64,000 nucleotides of DNA, taken from Cellulomonas aerilata. GTDB taxonomy: Bacteria > Actinomycetota > Actinomycetes > Actinomycetales > Cellulomonadaceae. Where the stretch lies: the NCBI RefSeq assembly GCF_007991755.1, contig NZ_BJYY01000010.1:78064-142063 (forward strand). Reading direction: 5' to 3'. Below are positions 32,082 to 40,477 of the stretch, piece by piece (position 1 is the first letter of the stretch; the number at the start of each line of letters is the position of its first letter). The notes below the pieces were generated by a model. That model was not told the origin of the DNA. It worked only from the letters and a program-made list of their open reading frames with translations, and did not search any database. The translations under genes and the position numbers were made by a program.

Positions 32082-33002
32082 TCAGGGGGTCGGCGAGCCG
32101 CCGTTGACGTTGAGGGTCTCCCCCAGCACGTAGCTGGACTCCGACGACGCGAGGAACACGTAGGCCGGCGCCACCTCCGTCGGCTGCCCGGCGCGGCCCA
32201 GCGGGACGCTCTGGCCGAACTCCGGAAGATCTTCCGTCGGCGTGCCCCCCGACGGCTGCAGCGGCGTCCAGATCGGCCCCGGCGCGACGGCGTTGACCCG
32301 GATCCCCCGGCTCGCCAGCTGCTGGGCGAGGCCCTTGGTGAAGGCGTTGATCGCGGCCTTCGTCGTCGCGTAGTCCAGCAGCGTCGGCGAGGGCTCGTAC
32401 GCCTGGACCGACGTCGTGTTGATCACCGCGGACCCGGGCGCGAGGTGCTTCAGGGCTGCCCGGGTGACGCGGAACATCGCCAGGATGTTGGTCTGGAACG
32501 TCTGCTCCAGCTGCTCGTCGGTGATCTCCTCCAGGCTCTGGGTGGCCACCTGCTTCGCAGCGTTGTTGACCAGGACGTCCAGGCCGCCGAGCTCGGCCAC
32601 GGCGCGCTCGACCACCTCGGTGCAGAACTGGGGGTCGGTGAGGTCGCCGGGGATCTGCACCGCCCGGCGGCCGGCCTCGGTGACGATGCGCGCCACCGTG
32701 GCGGCGTCCTCCTCCTCGGCGGGCAGGTAGGTGATCGCGACGTCGGCGCCCTCGCGGGCGAACGCGACGGCGACCGCGGCGCCGATCCCGGAGTCCCCAC
32801 CGGACACCAGCGCCCTGCGGCCCTGCAGCCGCCCGGTGCCGCGGTAGGAGAGCTCGCCGATGTCCGGCTTGGGGGTCACGGTCGCCTGCAGGCCGGGCGC
32901 GTCCTGCTCCTGCTCGGGCGGGCTGATGCTGGGGTACCGGCTGACCGGGTCCTGGGACGTCAGCTGGTCGCTGCTGGTGGTGTCGGTGTCGTCGCCGGCC
33001 AC
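32082..33002 (-). CDS. SDR family oxidoreductase (YghA/YhdF type)
   Basis: A 306-residue short-chain dehydrogenase with the N-terminal extension typical of the YghA/YhdF/glucose-dehydrogenase-like group (QLTSQDPVSRYPSI and the GTGRLQGRRALVSGGDSGIG cofactor site). Further motifs: LVNNAAKQ, INTTSVQAYEPSP (Ser), YATTKAA (Tyr and Lys) and RVNAVAPGPIWTPL. The extended N-terminus explains its length compared with 250 residues in plain SDRs. It is often a stress-induced general reductase. The start is GTG after a GGGGGGA run. Upstream on the same strand is the ferredoxin-like gene, 93 bp away. Confidence 0.93.
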   Translation of the reverse strand: MAGDDTDTTSSDQLTSQDPVSRYPSISPPEQEQDAPGLQATVTPKPDIGELSYRGTGRLQGRRALVSGGDSGIGAAVAVAFAREGADVAITYLPAEEEDAATVARIVTEAGRRAVQIPGDLTDPQFCTEVVERAVAELGGLDVLVNNAAKQVATQSLEEITDEQLEQTFQTNILAMFRVTRAALKHLAPGSAVINTTSVQAYEPSPTLLDYATTKAAINAFTKGLAQQLASRGIRVNAVAPGPIWTPLQPSGGTPTEDLPEFGQSVPLGRAGQPTEVAPAYVFLASSESSYVLGETLNVNGGSPTP

Positions 33003-33095
33003 AGGGTCCCCCCGGGGGAAGTGATGGTGCTCGATGTCCGGGCCAGTGTGCGATCGGCCCCCGCTTCGCGCACGCGGTCGGCGCGCGGGCCCGAC

Positions 33096-33569
33096 TCAGG
33101 CGCTCTGCGTGCCAGGGTGCGGCTCGGCGGCGGCGACCGACCGCTCCATGACCATCGCGCGGAGCGCCGCCGACGGCGCGGTGCCGGGCCCGCCGGCGCG
33201 GAGCCAGGTCTCGAGCTCCCCGGTCGCGCCGTCGCCGGCCAGCCGTTCGAACCAGACCGGCCCGACCCCGGCGCGGCGGCGGTGCCCGCTCGGACGGGCG
33301 ACGACGACGTCACCGCGCTCGCACTCGTCCAGGCACTCCACGAACGTCACCCGGGCCACACCCGCTCCGGAGAGCCGGTTCAGCCGCTCGGGCTGCCCGC
33401 CGGGCAACGGGTCGGCGGTGCCCAGCGTCTCCCCCGAGCACAGCGAGCACGCTGTCAGGCCGGGGAGGTCGCGGGAGCCGTCGGCGGCGTCGACCGGCAC
33501 CGGGGGCGTCTCGGCGGGGAGACCTGTCCCGACCTCGCCTCGCGGGTCCGACCCTCCTTCTGCGCGCAT
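33096..33569 (-). CDS. thioredoxin-fold (2Fe-2S) ferredoxin-like protein
   Basis: A 157-residue protein with four Cys placed as in thioredoxin-like [2Fe-2S] ferredoxins: [10 protein letters not shown] early, then [20 protein letters not shown]. The second half ([20 protein letters not shown]) is the usual end of this group. It likely carries electrons for a nearby redox enzyme. The N-terminal 35 residues are polar and disordered. The ATG lies 8 nt after TAGGGT (33578-33583), giving a near-leaderless promoter. Family assignment is from the Cys pattern and is fairly firm; partner unknown. Confidence 0.75.
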   Translation of the reverse strand: MRAEGGSDPRGEVGTGLPAETPPVPVDAADGSRDLPGLTACSLCSGETLGTADPLPGGQPERLNRLSGAGVARVTFVECLDECERGDVVVARPSGHRRRAGVGPVWFERLAGDGATGELETWLRAGGPGTAPSAALRAMVMERSVAAAEPHPGTQSA

Positions 33570-33577
33570 GCGACGAG

Positions 33578-33583
33578 ACCCTA
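33578..33583 (-). promoter_or_regulatory. -10 box upstream of the ferredoxin-like gene
   Basis: On the minus strand TAGGGT is followed by 8 nt and the ATG at 33569. No ribosome binding site is present. Confidence 0.5.
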
Positions 33584-33729
33584 CGAGACGACGAGGGTGG
33601 GCCGGGCAGCGGGTGCGCCGACCGCCGCTCGGCCGGGCCGAGCGGCCCGGGTCCACCCGGGTGGCCGCCCCTGACCGTGCCGAGCCCGGCCGGATCGCCG
33701 TCGTCGCGGCGTCGCGCCACAGTGGGTGG

Positions 33730-35865
33730 GTGAGCAATCGACTGGCGGGGAGCACCAGCCCCTACCTGCACCAGCACGCCGAGAACCCCGTCGACTGGTT
33801 CGAGTGGGGCGAGGAGGCGTTCGCGGAGGCCCGCCGCCGCGACGTGCCGCTGCTCGTGTCGACCGGCTACGCCGCGTGCCACTGGTGCCACGTCATGGCG
33901 CACGAGTCCTTCGAGGACGAGGCGACGGCGGCCTTCATGAACGAGCACTTCGTCAACGTCAAGGTCGACCGCGAGGAGCGGCCGGACGTCGACGCGATCT
34001 ACATGGACGCCACCCAGGCGATGACCGGCGCCGGGGGCTGGCCGATGACCGTCTTCGCCACCCCCGACGGCGACCCGTTCTACTGCGGCACGTACTTCCC
34101 GCCCCGGCCCGTCCAGGGCATGCCCTCGTTCCCCCAGGTCCTGGCGGCGATGGCCGGGGCCTGGACGACGCGGCGGGCCGAGGTCGACGCCAGCGCCGAG
34201 CACATCAGGCAGGCGCTCGCCGAGCGGCGCCCCGTCGCGCCTGCGGGAGCCGTGGCGGGACCGGAGGCCGGCGGCGTGGAGCCCTCGGTGCTCGCCGCGA
34301 CGGTGGAGGCCCTCGCCCAGGGGTACGACGCGCGGCGCGGCGGGTTCGGCGGCGCGCCCAAGTTCCCGCCGTCGATGGTGCTGGAGTGGCTGCTGCGCCA
34401 CCACGCGCGCACCGGGGACGACGACGCCCTGGCGATGGCTCGCAGGACCCTGGAGGCGATGGCCCGCGGCGGGATGTACGACCAGCTCGGCGGAGGCTTC
34501 GCGCGGTACTCGGTCGACGCGTCGTGGACCGTCCCGCACTTCGAGAAGATGCTCTACGACAACGCCCTGCTGCTGCGCGTGTACGCGCACTGGTGGCGCG
34601 CGGACGGCTCGGCGCTGGCCCACCGGGTGGTCACCGAGACCGCCGGGTGGATGCTGCGTGAGCTGCGCACCCCGCAGGGCGGCTTCGCCTCGGCGCTGGA
34701 CGCCGACAGCGAGGGGCGCGAGGGCGCGTTCTACGTCTGGACCCCGGCCCAGCTCGCCCAGGTCCTCGGGGCGGACGACGGCGCCTGGGCGGCCTCGGTC
34801 TGGGGTGTGACGGCCGAGGGGACCTTTGAGCACGGCAGCTCCGTGCTGCAGCTCCTCGCCGACCCGCCGGACCCCGAGCGCTGCTCCGTGGTCCGCGAGC
34901 GCCTGGCGGCCGCCCGCGAGGACCGGCCCCGTCCCGGTCTGGACGACAAGGTGGTCTCGGCGTGGAACGGCCTGGCGATCGCGGCGCTCGCGGAGGCGGG
35001 CGCGCTGCTCGACCGCCCGGACTGGGTGACGGCGGCCACCGACGCGGCCCACCTGCTGACGAGCCTGCACCTGCGCCCGGGCAGCGACGCCGACCCCGGC
35101 TCGCGGCTCGTGCGGACGTCGCGCGGCGGCGTGGCGGGCACGTCGGCGGGGGTGCTCGAGGACTACGCGGACGTCGCGGAGGGCCTGCTCGCGCTGTGGT
35201 CGGTCACCGGGGACCCGCAGTGGTCCACGCACGCCGCCGCCCTGCTGCGCACGGTGCTCGACCACTTCGGCGACGGGGCCGGCGGGTTCTTCGACACCTC
35301 GGACGACGAGACGGACTCGGTCCTGGCCCGCATCCGCCGCCCGCAGGACCCCGCCGACGGGCCGACCCCGTCGGGTCAGGCAGCGGCGGCCGGGGCGCTG
35401 CTGACCCTCGGTGCGCTGACCGGCTCCCTGGAGCACCGCGAGGCGGCCGAGGGCGCGCTGCGCGTGCCGCTGCAGCTGGCGACCCGGTACCCCCGTGCTG
35501 CCGGCTGGGCGCTGGCGGTCGCGGAGGCCGTGGTCGACGGGCCGCGGGAGGTGGCCGTCGTCGGCCCCCCGGACGACGACGCCACCCGCGCCCTCCTCGC
35601 GGCGGCGTGGGCCAGCCCCGCGCCGGGCCTGGTGATCGCCCACGGCACCGCCGGCGCGGGACCGGACGGGGACGTCCCGGCGCTGCTGCACGACCGGCCG
35701 CTGGTGGACGGCCGCCCGGCCGCCTACGTGTGCCGCGGGTTCGTCTGCCGCCGGCCCACCACCGACCCCGGTGAGCTGACCGCCCAGCTCGCGGAGGGAG
35801 CCGGGCCGGCCGGTGGCTCGCCGTGGGTGGCCGGCTCGAGTGGCGCCGTCGTCCCGCCGGCGTAG
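33730..35865 (+). CDS. YyaL/DUF255 thioredoxin-domain protein
   Basis: A 711-residue protein of the YyaL/spermatogenesis-associated-20 family. The N-terminal third is a thioredoxin-like domain: [20 protein letters not shown], then [17 protein letters not shown] with the CxxC-type CHWC, and GGWPMTVF. The rest is an (alpha/alpha)6 barrel like that of N-acylglucosamine epimerases/glycoside hydrolases: [30 protein letters not shown] and [16 protein letters not shown]. Biochemical role unknown; likely redox-linked. The GTG start ([13 protein letters not shown]) matches the usual family start. The stop TAG forms part of the next gene's -10 box. Confidence 0.93.
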   Translation: MSNRLAGSTSPYLHQHAENPVDWFEWGEEAFAEARRRDVPLLVSTGYAACHWCHVMAHESFEDEATAAFMNEHFVNVKVDREERPDVDAIYMDATQAMTGAGGWPMTVFATPDGDPFYCGTYFPPRPVQGMPSFPQVLAAMAGAWTTRRAEVDASAEHIRQALAERRPVAPAGAVAGPEAGGVEPSVLAATVEALAQGYDARRGGFGGAPKFPPSMVLEWLLRHHARTGDDDALAMARRTLEAMARGGMYDQLGGGFARYSVDASWTVPHFEKMLYDNALLLRVYAHWWRADGSALAHRVVTETAGWMLRELRTPQGGFASALDADSEGREGAFYVWTPAQLAQVLGADDGAWAASVWGVTAEGTFEHGSSVLQLLADPPDPERCSVVRERLAAAREDRPRPGLDDKVVSAWNGLAIAALAEAGALLDRPDWVTAATDAAHLLTSLHLRPGSDADPGSRLVRTSRGGVAGTSAGVLEDYADVAEGLLALWSVTGDPQWSTHAAALLRTVLDHFGDGAGGFFDTSDDETDSVLARIRRPQDPADGPTPSGQAAAAGALLTLGALTGSLEHREAAEGALRVPLQLATRYPRAAGWALAVAEAVVDGPREVAVVGPPDDDATRALLAAAWASPAPGLVIAHGTAGAGPDGDVPALLHDRPLVDGRPAAYVCRGFVCRRPTTDPGELTAQLAEGAGPAGGSPWVAGSSGAVVPPA

Positions 35866-35868
35866 CGT
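35863..35868 (+). promoter_or_regulatory. -10 box overlapping the yyaL-like stop codon
   Basis: TAGCGT begins at the stop codon of the preceding gene and lies 38 nt before the ATG at 35907. Confidence 0.45.
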
Positions 35869-35906
35869 CGCAGGCGCCCGAGAACCCCTCGACCGACAGG
35901 ACGACG

Positions 35907-36059
35907 ATGAGCGAGGACACCTCCACCCCCATCCCCGACTCCCCCGCCGAGGACCCGGAGGCCGCCTGGGCGGAGCCGGAGAACGACGACCTGGGTCTGA
36001 CCGACCGCCAGGACTCGATCGACGGCGCCGGCTTCGAGCTCGAGGCGGAGCGCCCGTGA
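35907..36059 (+). CDS. small acidic protein A, 50 aa
   Basis: A 50-residue very acidic, disordered protein starting MSEDTSTPIPDSPAEDPEAA. There is no Cys, Trp-rich core or membrane part beyond one Trp. The ribosome site is weak (ACAGGACG). Its TGA overlaps the GTG of the next tiny gene, so the two are translated together. Similar short acidic proteins occur in the window at 36056 and 37927. Function unknown. Confidence 0.6.
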   Translation: MSEDTSTPIPDSPAEDPEAAWAEPENDDLGLTDRQDSIDGAGFELEAERP

Positions 36060-36226
36060 GCGTCCAGGGCGGGGAGGGCACCGCCGACGAGCAGCACGCG
36101 GACCTGCCGGCGGACGCCGCGTCCAGGGGTGAGCTGCCGGAGGGCGGCGGCGAGCCCACGCCCGGGTCGGACAACGACGGCGCCGAGGCGGGGTACTCCG
36201 CTCCGGGGGACGCGTCGCAGTCCTGA
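36056..36226 (+). CDS. small acidic protein B, 56 aa, coupled to A
   Basis: A 56-residue acidic protein (VSVQGGEGTADEQHADLPAD and so on, ending PGDASQS), rich in Gly, Glu, Asp and Ala and predicted to be disordered. The GTG start overlaps the TGA of protein A (GTGA), the best evidence that both are real. No domain recognised. It precedes the promoter of the MFS gene. Confidence 0.55.
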   Translation: MSVQGGEGTADEQHADLPADAASRGELPEGGGEPTPGSDNDGAEAGYSAPGDASQS

Positions 36227-36240
36227 CGCGGCCGCCCGGG

Positions 36241-36246
36241 TAGGGT
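36241..36246 (+). promoter_or_regulatory. -10 box of the MFS gene
   Basis: TAGGGT about 90 nt before the GTG at 36336; that start has its own AGGAGAGGGA ribosome site. Confidence 0.45.
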
Positions 36247-36335
36247 GCGGCGGCCACGCAGCAGCGTGCGCCGTCGCGCTGCCGTGCCCCGTGCCGCCGT
36301 CGGCGGGCCACGGTCGCCCGAGGAGAGGGAACCCC

Positions 36336-37772
36336 GTGCCGCCCACGCGCACCGAACGTCTCGACGGCCTGCCGTTCACCGGCCGGCACCGTCGTCTCCT
36401 GGTCGGCTCCGGCCTGGGCTGGGCGTTCGACGCCATGGACGTCGGCCTGATCTCGTTCGTCATCGCGGCGCTCGCCGTCCAGTGGGACGCGAGCCCCGGA
36501 CAGCTGTCGTGGGTCGCCTCCGCGGGATTCCTCGGCATGGCGGTCGGCGCGAGCCTGGGCGGGCTGCTGGCGGACCGCCTGGGCCGCCGGCAGGTGTTCG
36601 CGCTGACGCTGCTCGTCTACGGGCTGGCGACCGGCGCGTCCGCGCTGTCGTGGTCCGTGGGCGTCCTGATCGCCCTGCGCTTCGTCGTCGGGCTGGGCCT
36701 CGGCGCGGAGCTGCCGGTCGCCTCCACCCTGGTCAGCGAGTTCGCGCCGCCGCGGATCCGCGGCCGGGTCGTCGTCGCCCTGGAGGCGTTCTGGGCCGTC
36801 GGCTGGACCCTGTCGGCGGTCGTCGGCTACCTCGTGGTCCCGGCCGATGGCGGCTGGCGCTGGGCGCTCGCGATCGGCGCCCTGCCCGCGCTGTACGCGG
36901 TGTACGTCCGGCGCGGGCTGCCGGAGTCCGTCCGCTTCCTCGAGGCCCGCGGCCGGCACGCCGAGGCCGAGGCCGTCGTCCAGCAGTTCGAGGCGTCGGC
37001 CGCGGCGTCGTCGCGGGCGCGTGGGCGCACGCCCGGCACCGGCAGCGGCTCCGCCACGGCGGTCGCACCCGGCGCGCACGGGACCGTCCCCGCCGGCGCG
37101 CCGGCCGGGGCCGACGCCCGCACCGCGCCCGACCCGGGGCCGGTCGCCACGCTGACCGAGACCCCTGCCGTGGCGGCGCCCCGACCGGCGGAGCTCTTCT
37201 CCGCCCGGCTGCGGGGCCGCACCGCGACCCTGTGGGTCGTCTGGTTCGCGGTGAACTTCGCCTACTACGGCGCCTTCATCTGGCTGCCCACGCTGCTGTT
37301 CGACTCCGGCTTCTCGCTGGTCCGGTCGTTCGAGTACACGCTGGTCATCACCCTCGCCCAGCTGCCCGGGTACGCGGTGTCCGCGGTGCTCGTCGAGACG
37401 TGGGGGCGGCGTCCGACCCTGGTGACGTTCCTGCTCGGCTCGGCGGCCTCCGCCGGGCTGTTCTCCCAGGCGGACGGCAGCACGCAGGTGCTCCTCGCCG
37501 GGATGCTGCTGTCGTTCTTCAACCTCGGCGCGTGGGGCGCGCTGTACGCCGTCACCCCCGAGCTCTACCCCACCCGGCTGCGCGGCACCGGAGCCGGCTC
37601 CGCGGCCGCGTTCGGGCGGCTGGCCTCGATCCTGGCCCCGCTCAGCGTGCCGCTGCTGCGCGACCAGGGCGGCACGGGGCTCCTGTTCGCCGTCTTCGCG
37701 ACCGTGTTCGTGGTCGCGGCCGCCGGGTCCGCCCTGCTCCCCGAGCGCCGCGGCGCGGTCCTCGAGGACTGA
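36336..37772 (+). CDS. MFS transporter (sugar/aromatic-acid porter type)
   Basis: A 478-residue major facilitator with 12 predicted membrane segments. The family motif between segments 2 and 3 is GGLLADRLGRRQVF, segment 4 has LRFVVGLGLGAELPVASTLV, and the motif near segment 11 is TPELYPTRLRGTGAGSAAAF. These place it in the sugar-porter/NiaP/aromatic-acid branch. The loop between halves is long and Ala/Pro/Gly-rich (about 60 residues). Substrate cannot be told. The GTG is preceded by AGGAGAGGGA. Confidence 0.93.
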   Translation: MPPTRTERLDGLPFTGRHRRLLVGSGLGWAFDAMDVGLISFVIAALAVQWDASPGQLSWVASAGFLGMAVGASLGGLLADRLGRRQVFALTLLVYGLATGASALSWSVGVLIALRFVVGLGLGAELPVASTLVSEFAPPRIRGRVVVALEAFWAVGWTLSAVVGYLVVPADGGWRWALAIGALPALYAVYVRRGLPESVRFLEARGRHAEAEAVVQQFEASAAASSRARGRTPGTGSGSATAVAPGAHGTVPAGAPAGADARTAPDPGPVATLTETPAVAAPRPAELFSARLRGRTATLWVVWFAVNFAYYGAFIWLPTLLFDSGFSLVRSFEYTLVITLAQLPGYAVSAVLVETWGRRPTLVTFLLGSAASAGLFSQADGSTQVLLAGMLLSFFNLGAWGALYAVTPELYPTRLRGTGAGSAAAFGRLASILAPLSVPLLRDQGGTGLLFAVFATVFVVAAAGSALLPERRGAVLED

Positions 37773-37926
37773 GCACCGCAGGAGGGGTCGCCGCGTCGGC
37801 GAGGGTCGCGGGACCGCCGCCGTCCGGCCGCCGCCGTCCGCCTTGCCGGTGCGAGGGCTGGGCGGCACGCTGGCGCACACGGGCGACGCCGCCCGTGCCA
37901 CGCGAGAGACCACAGGAGGGCCGACC

Positions 37927-38094
37927 ATGACGTCCACCCAGAGCGAGTCCACCGGCGACGACCGGAACCCCAGCGGCGAGGTCCCGAACCCCGAGACGGG
38001 TGCGGGCATCGGCGCCGGTGAGCCCTCCACGTTCGAGCCCGAGGAGGACCCCGAGGCCGTGACGGACCCCGAGTCCGGGGTGGACGCCGAGTGA
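37927..38094 (+). CDS. small acidic protein C, 55 aa
   Basis: A 55-residue acidic, disordered protein (MTSTQSESTGDDRNPSGEVP ... PEEDPEAVTDPESGVDAE). AGGAGGG is 6 nt before the ATG, a strong site. The TGA overlaps the GTG of the mutarotase gene (GTGA). The tail DPEAVTDPESG recalls protein A (EDPEAAWAEPEN). Function unknown; coupling suggests it helps set mutarotase translation or works with it. Confidence 0.65.
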   Translation: MTSTQSESTGDDRNPSGEVPNPETGAGIGAGEPSTFEPEEDPEAVTDPESGVDAE

Positions 38095-39080
38095 CCTCCG
38101 CCGACGCCGGCACGCCCGCGGGCACCGGCTCCGGGACCGGCTCCCCGGCCGGCTCCGGCGACGGGGACGGTCGCGTGCCGTCCGGCCCACCGGACCTGCC
38201 GGCGTCGGTGGTCCTCGGTCCCGGCGAGGGCGGTCTGGACCGCCTCACGGTGACCGCACCGACCGGACGTGCGGAGATCTACCTGCAGGGCGCCCACGTG
38301 ACGCGCTGGCACCCCACCGACGCCGAGGACGTGCTGTTCCTCAGCGCGCGCAGCCGGTTCGCCGACGGGACGGCCATCCGCGGCGGCGTCCCCATCTGCT
38401 TCCCCTGGTTCGGCCCTCACCCGACCGACGCCACCGCACCGTCGCACGGGTTCGCCCGCGTGCTGCCGTGGCGCCTGCTGGGCGCCCGGGAGGCCGGGGA
38501 CGACGTCGTGGTCGAGCTGGGCCTGGAGGACTCGCCGCAGACCCGCGCCGGCGCCTGGCCGCACCCGTTCCGTGCGACGTACCGCGTCACGGTCGGTGCG
38601 ACCCTGCGCCTGGAGCTGGAGGTCACCGGCACCGGGACCGGGCCCGTCACCTTCGAGGAGGCGCTGCACACCTACCTGGCGATCGGGGACATCCGCACGG
38701 CCGTGGTCGGCGGGCTCGAGAGGACCGCCTACCGGGACAAGGTGGCCGGAGGCGAGGTGGTCCAGGGGGCGTCGGAGCCCGTGCGCGTGACCGGCGAGAC
38801 GGACCGGGTCTACCTCGGCACGCGCGAGACGGCCGTGGTCGAGGACCCGGCCGGCGGGCGCAGCGTCGTGGTCGGCAAGGACGGCTCGGCCACGACCGTG
38901 CTGTGGAACCCGTGGGCCGAGAAGGCGGCGGCCCTGGCGGACCTCGGCGACGACGAGTGGACGCGCATGGTCTGCGTGGAGACGGCCAACACCGGGGACG
39001 ACGCGGTCACCCTGGAGCCCGGCGGGAGCCACACCATGACGGCCACCCTGGCGGTGCGTCTGGCCGGCCCGGCCGCGTAG
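38091..39080 (+). CDS. D-hexose-6-phosphate mutarotase (YeaD-like)
   Basis: A 329-residue aldose-1-epimerase-fold enzyme of the YeaD/glucose-6-phosphate 1-epimerase type, which interconverts the anomers of glucose-6-phosphate. Motifs: YLQGAHVTRWHP, FADGTAIRGGVPICFPWFG, SHGFARVLPWRL (the catalytic His region) and FEEALHTYLAIGDI (the conserved Glu). Residues 1-45 are a Gly/Ser/Pro-rich extension that standard members lack. The GTG overlaps the small acidic gene's stop. It fits sugar phosphate metabolism together with the trehalose operon further on. Confidence 0.93.
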   Translation: MTSADAGTPAGTGSGTGSPAGSGDGDGRVPSGPPDLPASVVLGPGEGGLDRLTVTAPTGRAEIYLQGAHVTRWHPTDAEDVLFLSARSRFADGTAIRGGVPICFPWFGPHPTDATAPSHGFARVLPWRLLGAREAGDDVVVELGLEDSPQTRAGAWPHPFRATYRVTVGATLRLELEVTGTGTGPVTFEEALHTYLAIGDIRTAVVGGLERTAYRDKVAGGEVVQGASEPVRVTGETDRVYLGTRETAVVEDPAGGRSVVVGKDGSATTVLWNPWAEKAAALADLGDDEWTRMVCVETANTGDDAVTLEPGGSHTMTATLAVRLAGPAA

Positions 39081-39112
39081 CGCACCGCCGCGCAGCCGCC
39101 CCCGCGCCGGGC

Positions 39113-39118
39113 TAGCGT
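39113..39118 (+). promoter_or_regulatory. -10 box of the MBL hydrolase gene
   Basis: TAGCGT stands 41 nt before the ATG at 39160; AGGAG is the ribosome site between. Confidence 0.5.
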
Positions 39119-39159
39119 GGCGGGCGCCGACGCCCGCACGCCCAGCACGCAGGAGCGCC

Positions 39160-39903
39160 ATGATCACCACCGAGGTCGCCGACCGGGTGCACCGGATCGA
39201 CCACGCGCACGTCAACCTCTACCTCGTCGAGGAGGAGGGCCGGGTCCTGCTCGTGGACACCGGGCTGCCCCGGACGTGGGGACTGATCGCCCAGGCCCTG
39301 CGCGAGCTCGGGCGCCGGGCCGACGACGTCGTCGCCGTCGCGCTCACGCACGCGCACTTCGACCACACCGGCACGGCCGCGCGGCTGCAGGAGCGCCTGG
39401 GCGTGCCGATCCTGGCGCACCCCGAGGACTTCTTCATCGCCGCGCACCCGTACCGCTACGCCCACGAGAACCCGCGGGCCCTCTACCCGGTCCGCTACCC
39501 CGGCGGCGCCCGGATCCTGGCCGCGATGACCCGCGCGGGTGCCTGGCGGGTGCCGGGGGTGGAGGGGCTCCAGGCCTACGCCGGCGAGGAGCAGGCGCTC
39601 CTGCCGGGACGGCCCCGGGTCGTCCCCACCCCCGGCCACACCTACGGGCACGTCGCCCTGCACCTGCCCGGCCGCGACGCGGTCATCAGCGGGGACGCCC
39701 TGGTGACGCTCGACCCGTACACCGGGCGCACCGGGCCGCAGATCGTGGCCGGCGCGGCGACCGCGGACAGCGCCCAGGCGCTCGCGTCCCTGGACCGGCT
39801 CGCGGCCACCGGGGCGGGCACCGTCCTGCCGGGCCACGGCGAGCCGTGGACGGCCGGCGTCGCGACGGCGGTCGAGCTGGCACGCGAGCGCGGCGGGCAC
39901 TGA
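39160..39903 (+). CDS. metallo-beta-lactamase fold hydrolase
   Basis: A 247-residue MBL-fold hydrolase binding two metal ions. The metal motif is ALTHAHFDHTGTA (H-x-H-x-D-H), then TPGHTYGHVALHLP (His), SGDALVTLDPYTG (Asp) and VLPGHGEPW (His). No signal peptide. The start MITTEVADRVHRIDHAHVNLYLV follows a common family opening. It is close to the glyoxalase II-like, thiolesterase-rich branch, but no substrate motif stands out. CAGGAG is placed upstream of the ATG. Confidence 0.93.
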   Translation: MITTEVADRVHRIDHAHVNLYLVEEEGRVLLVDTGLPRTWGLIAQALRELGRRADDVVAVALTHAHFDHTGTAARLQERLGVPILAHPEDFFIAAHPYRYAHENPRALYPVRYPGGARILAAMTRAGAWRVPGVEGLQAYAGEEQALLPGRPRVVPTPGHTYGHVALHLPGRDAVISGDALVTLDPYTGRTGPQIVAGAATADSAQALASLDRLAATGAGTVLPGHGEPWTAGVATAVELARERGGH

Positions 39904-39979
39904 GGCCGCGTCGCACCTGATGCGGGTGGTGGCGGCGCCCCGGCGATGAGTCGCGGACCGCCGGCAGGTCCACCCCGGC

Positions 39980-40477
39980 GTGAGGCCTCCACACCCGATC
40001 GAGCTGCGCCTGGACGACGCCGTGCTGCACGCCGACCGCACGGCGCTGATCGCCCGCGTCTCCGAGCGGATCAGGGCCACGTGCGCACTGGTCGTGCTGG
40101 CCGACGTCGGTGAGGTCACCGCGGACTGCGCGACGCTGGACGGCCTGGCCCGCGTGCAGCTCGCGGTGCGACGAGCCGGTGCGCGCCTCGTGCTGGAGCA
40201 CGCCTCGCCGGACCTGTGCGCCCTCCTGGACCTGACCGGGCTGGGCGCCGTGCTGCCCCGGGCGAGCCCCACCCCGGCCCGGGCGTCGGGATCAGGAGCG
40301 GGCGGTGCCGAGGGGTCAGTCGAGGTGGTCCGGCAGCCCGAACTGCGCGAACAGCGCCGCGCCGACGAAGTTGGTGATGCTCGTGATCCGGCCGTCGCGG
40401 ACCTCGAGCAGGTGGATGGCCCACGGCTCCCGCCGGCCACCGACCCCGGTGGGCTTGTACTGCGCGAAGGCGGGTGA
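39980..40477 (+). CDS. STAS-domain protein with a tail antisense to the sigma factor gene
   Basis: A 165-residue frame. Residues 1-100 look like a STAS domain: IELRLDDAVLHADRTALIAR, ALVVLADVGEVTADCATLDG, LARVQLAVRRAGARLVLEHA and LDLTGLGAVLP. STAS proteins often are anti-anti-sigma factors, but the usual phospho-acceptor Ser is not obvious; DVGEVTADCATLDG fills that place. The last 54 residues run antisense through the 3' end of the sigma factor gene and look like shadow sequence. The start GTG has no strong ribosome site. The STAS part is credible; the tail may be an artefact of a lost stop. Confidence 0.55.
   Translation: MRPPHPIELRLDDAVLHADRTALIARVSERIRATCALVVLADVGEVTADCATLDGLARVQLAVRRAGARLVLEHASPDLCALLDLTGLGAVLPRASPTPARASGSGAGGAEGSVEVVRQPELREQRRADEVGDARDPAVADLEQVDGPRLPPATDPGGLVLREGG

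Noticed and set aside
33034..33729. Upstream extension of the YyaL-like gene
   Set aside because: The frame is open far upstream but is antisense to the ferredoxin-like gene; the family start [13 protein letters not shown] at 33730 fits better.
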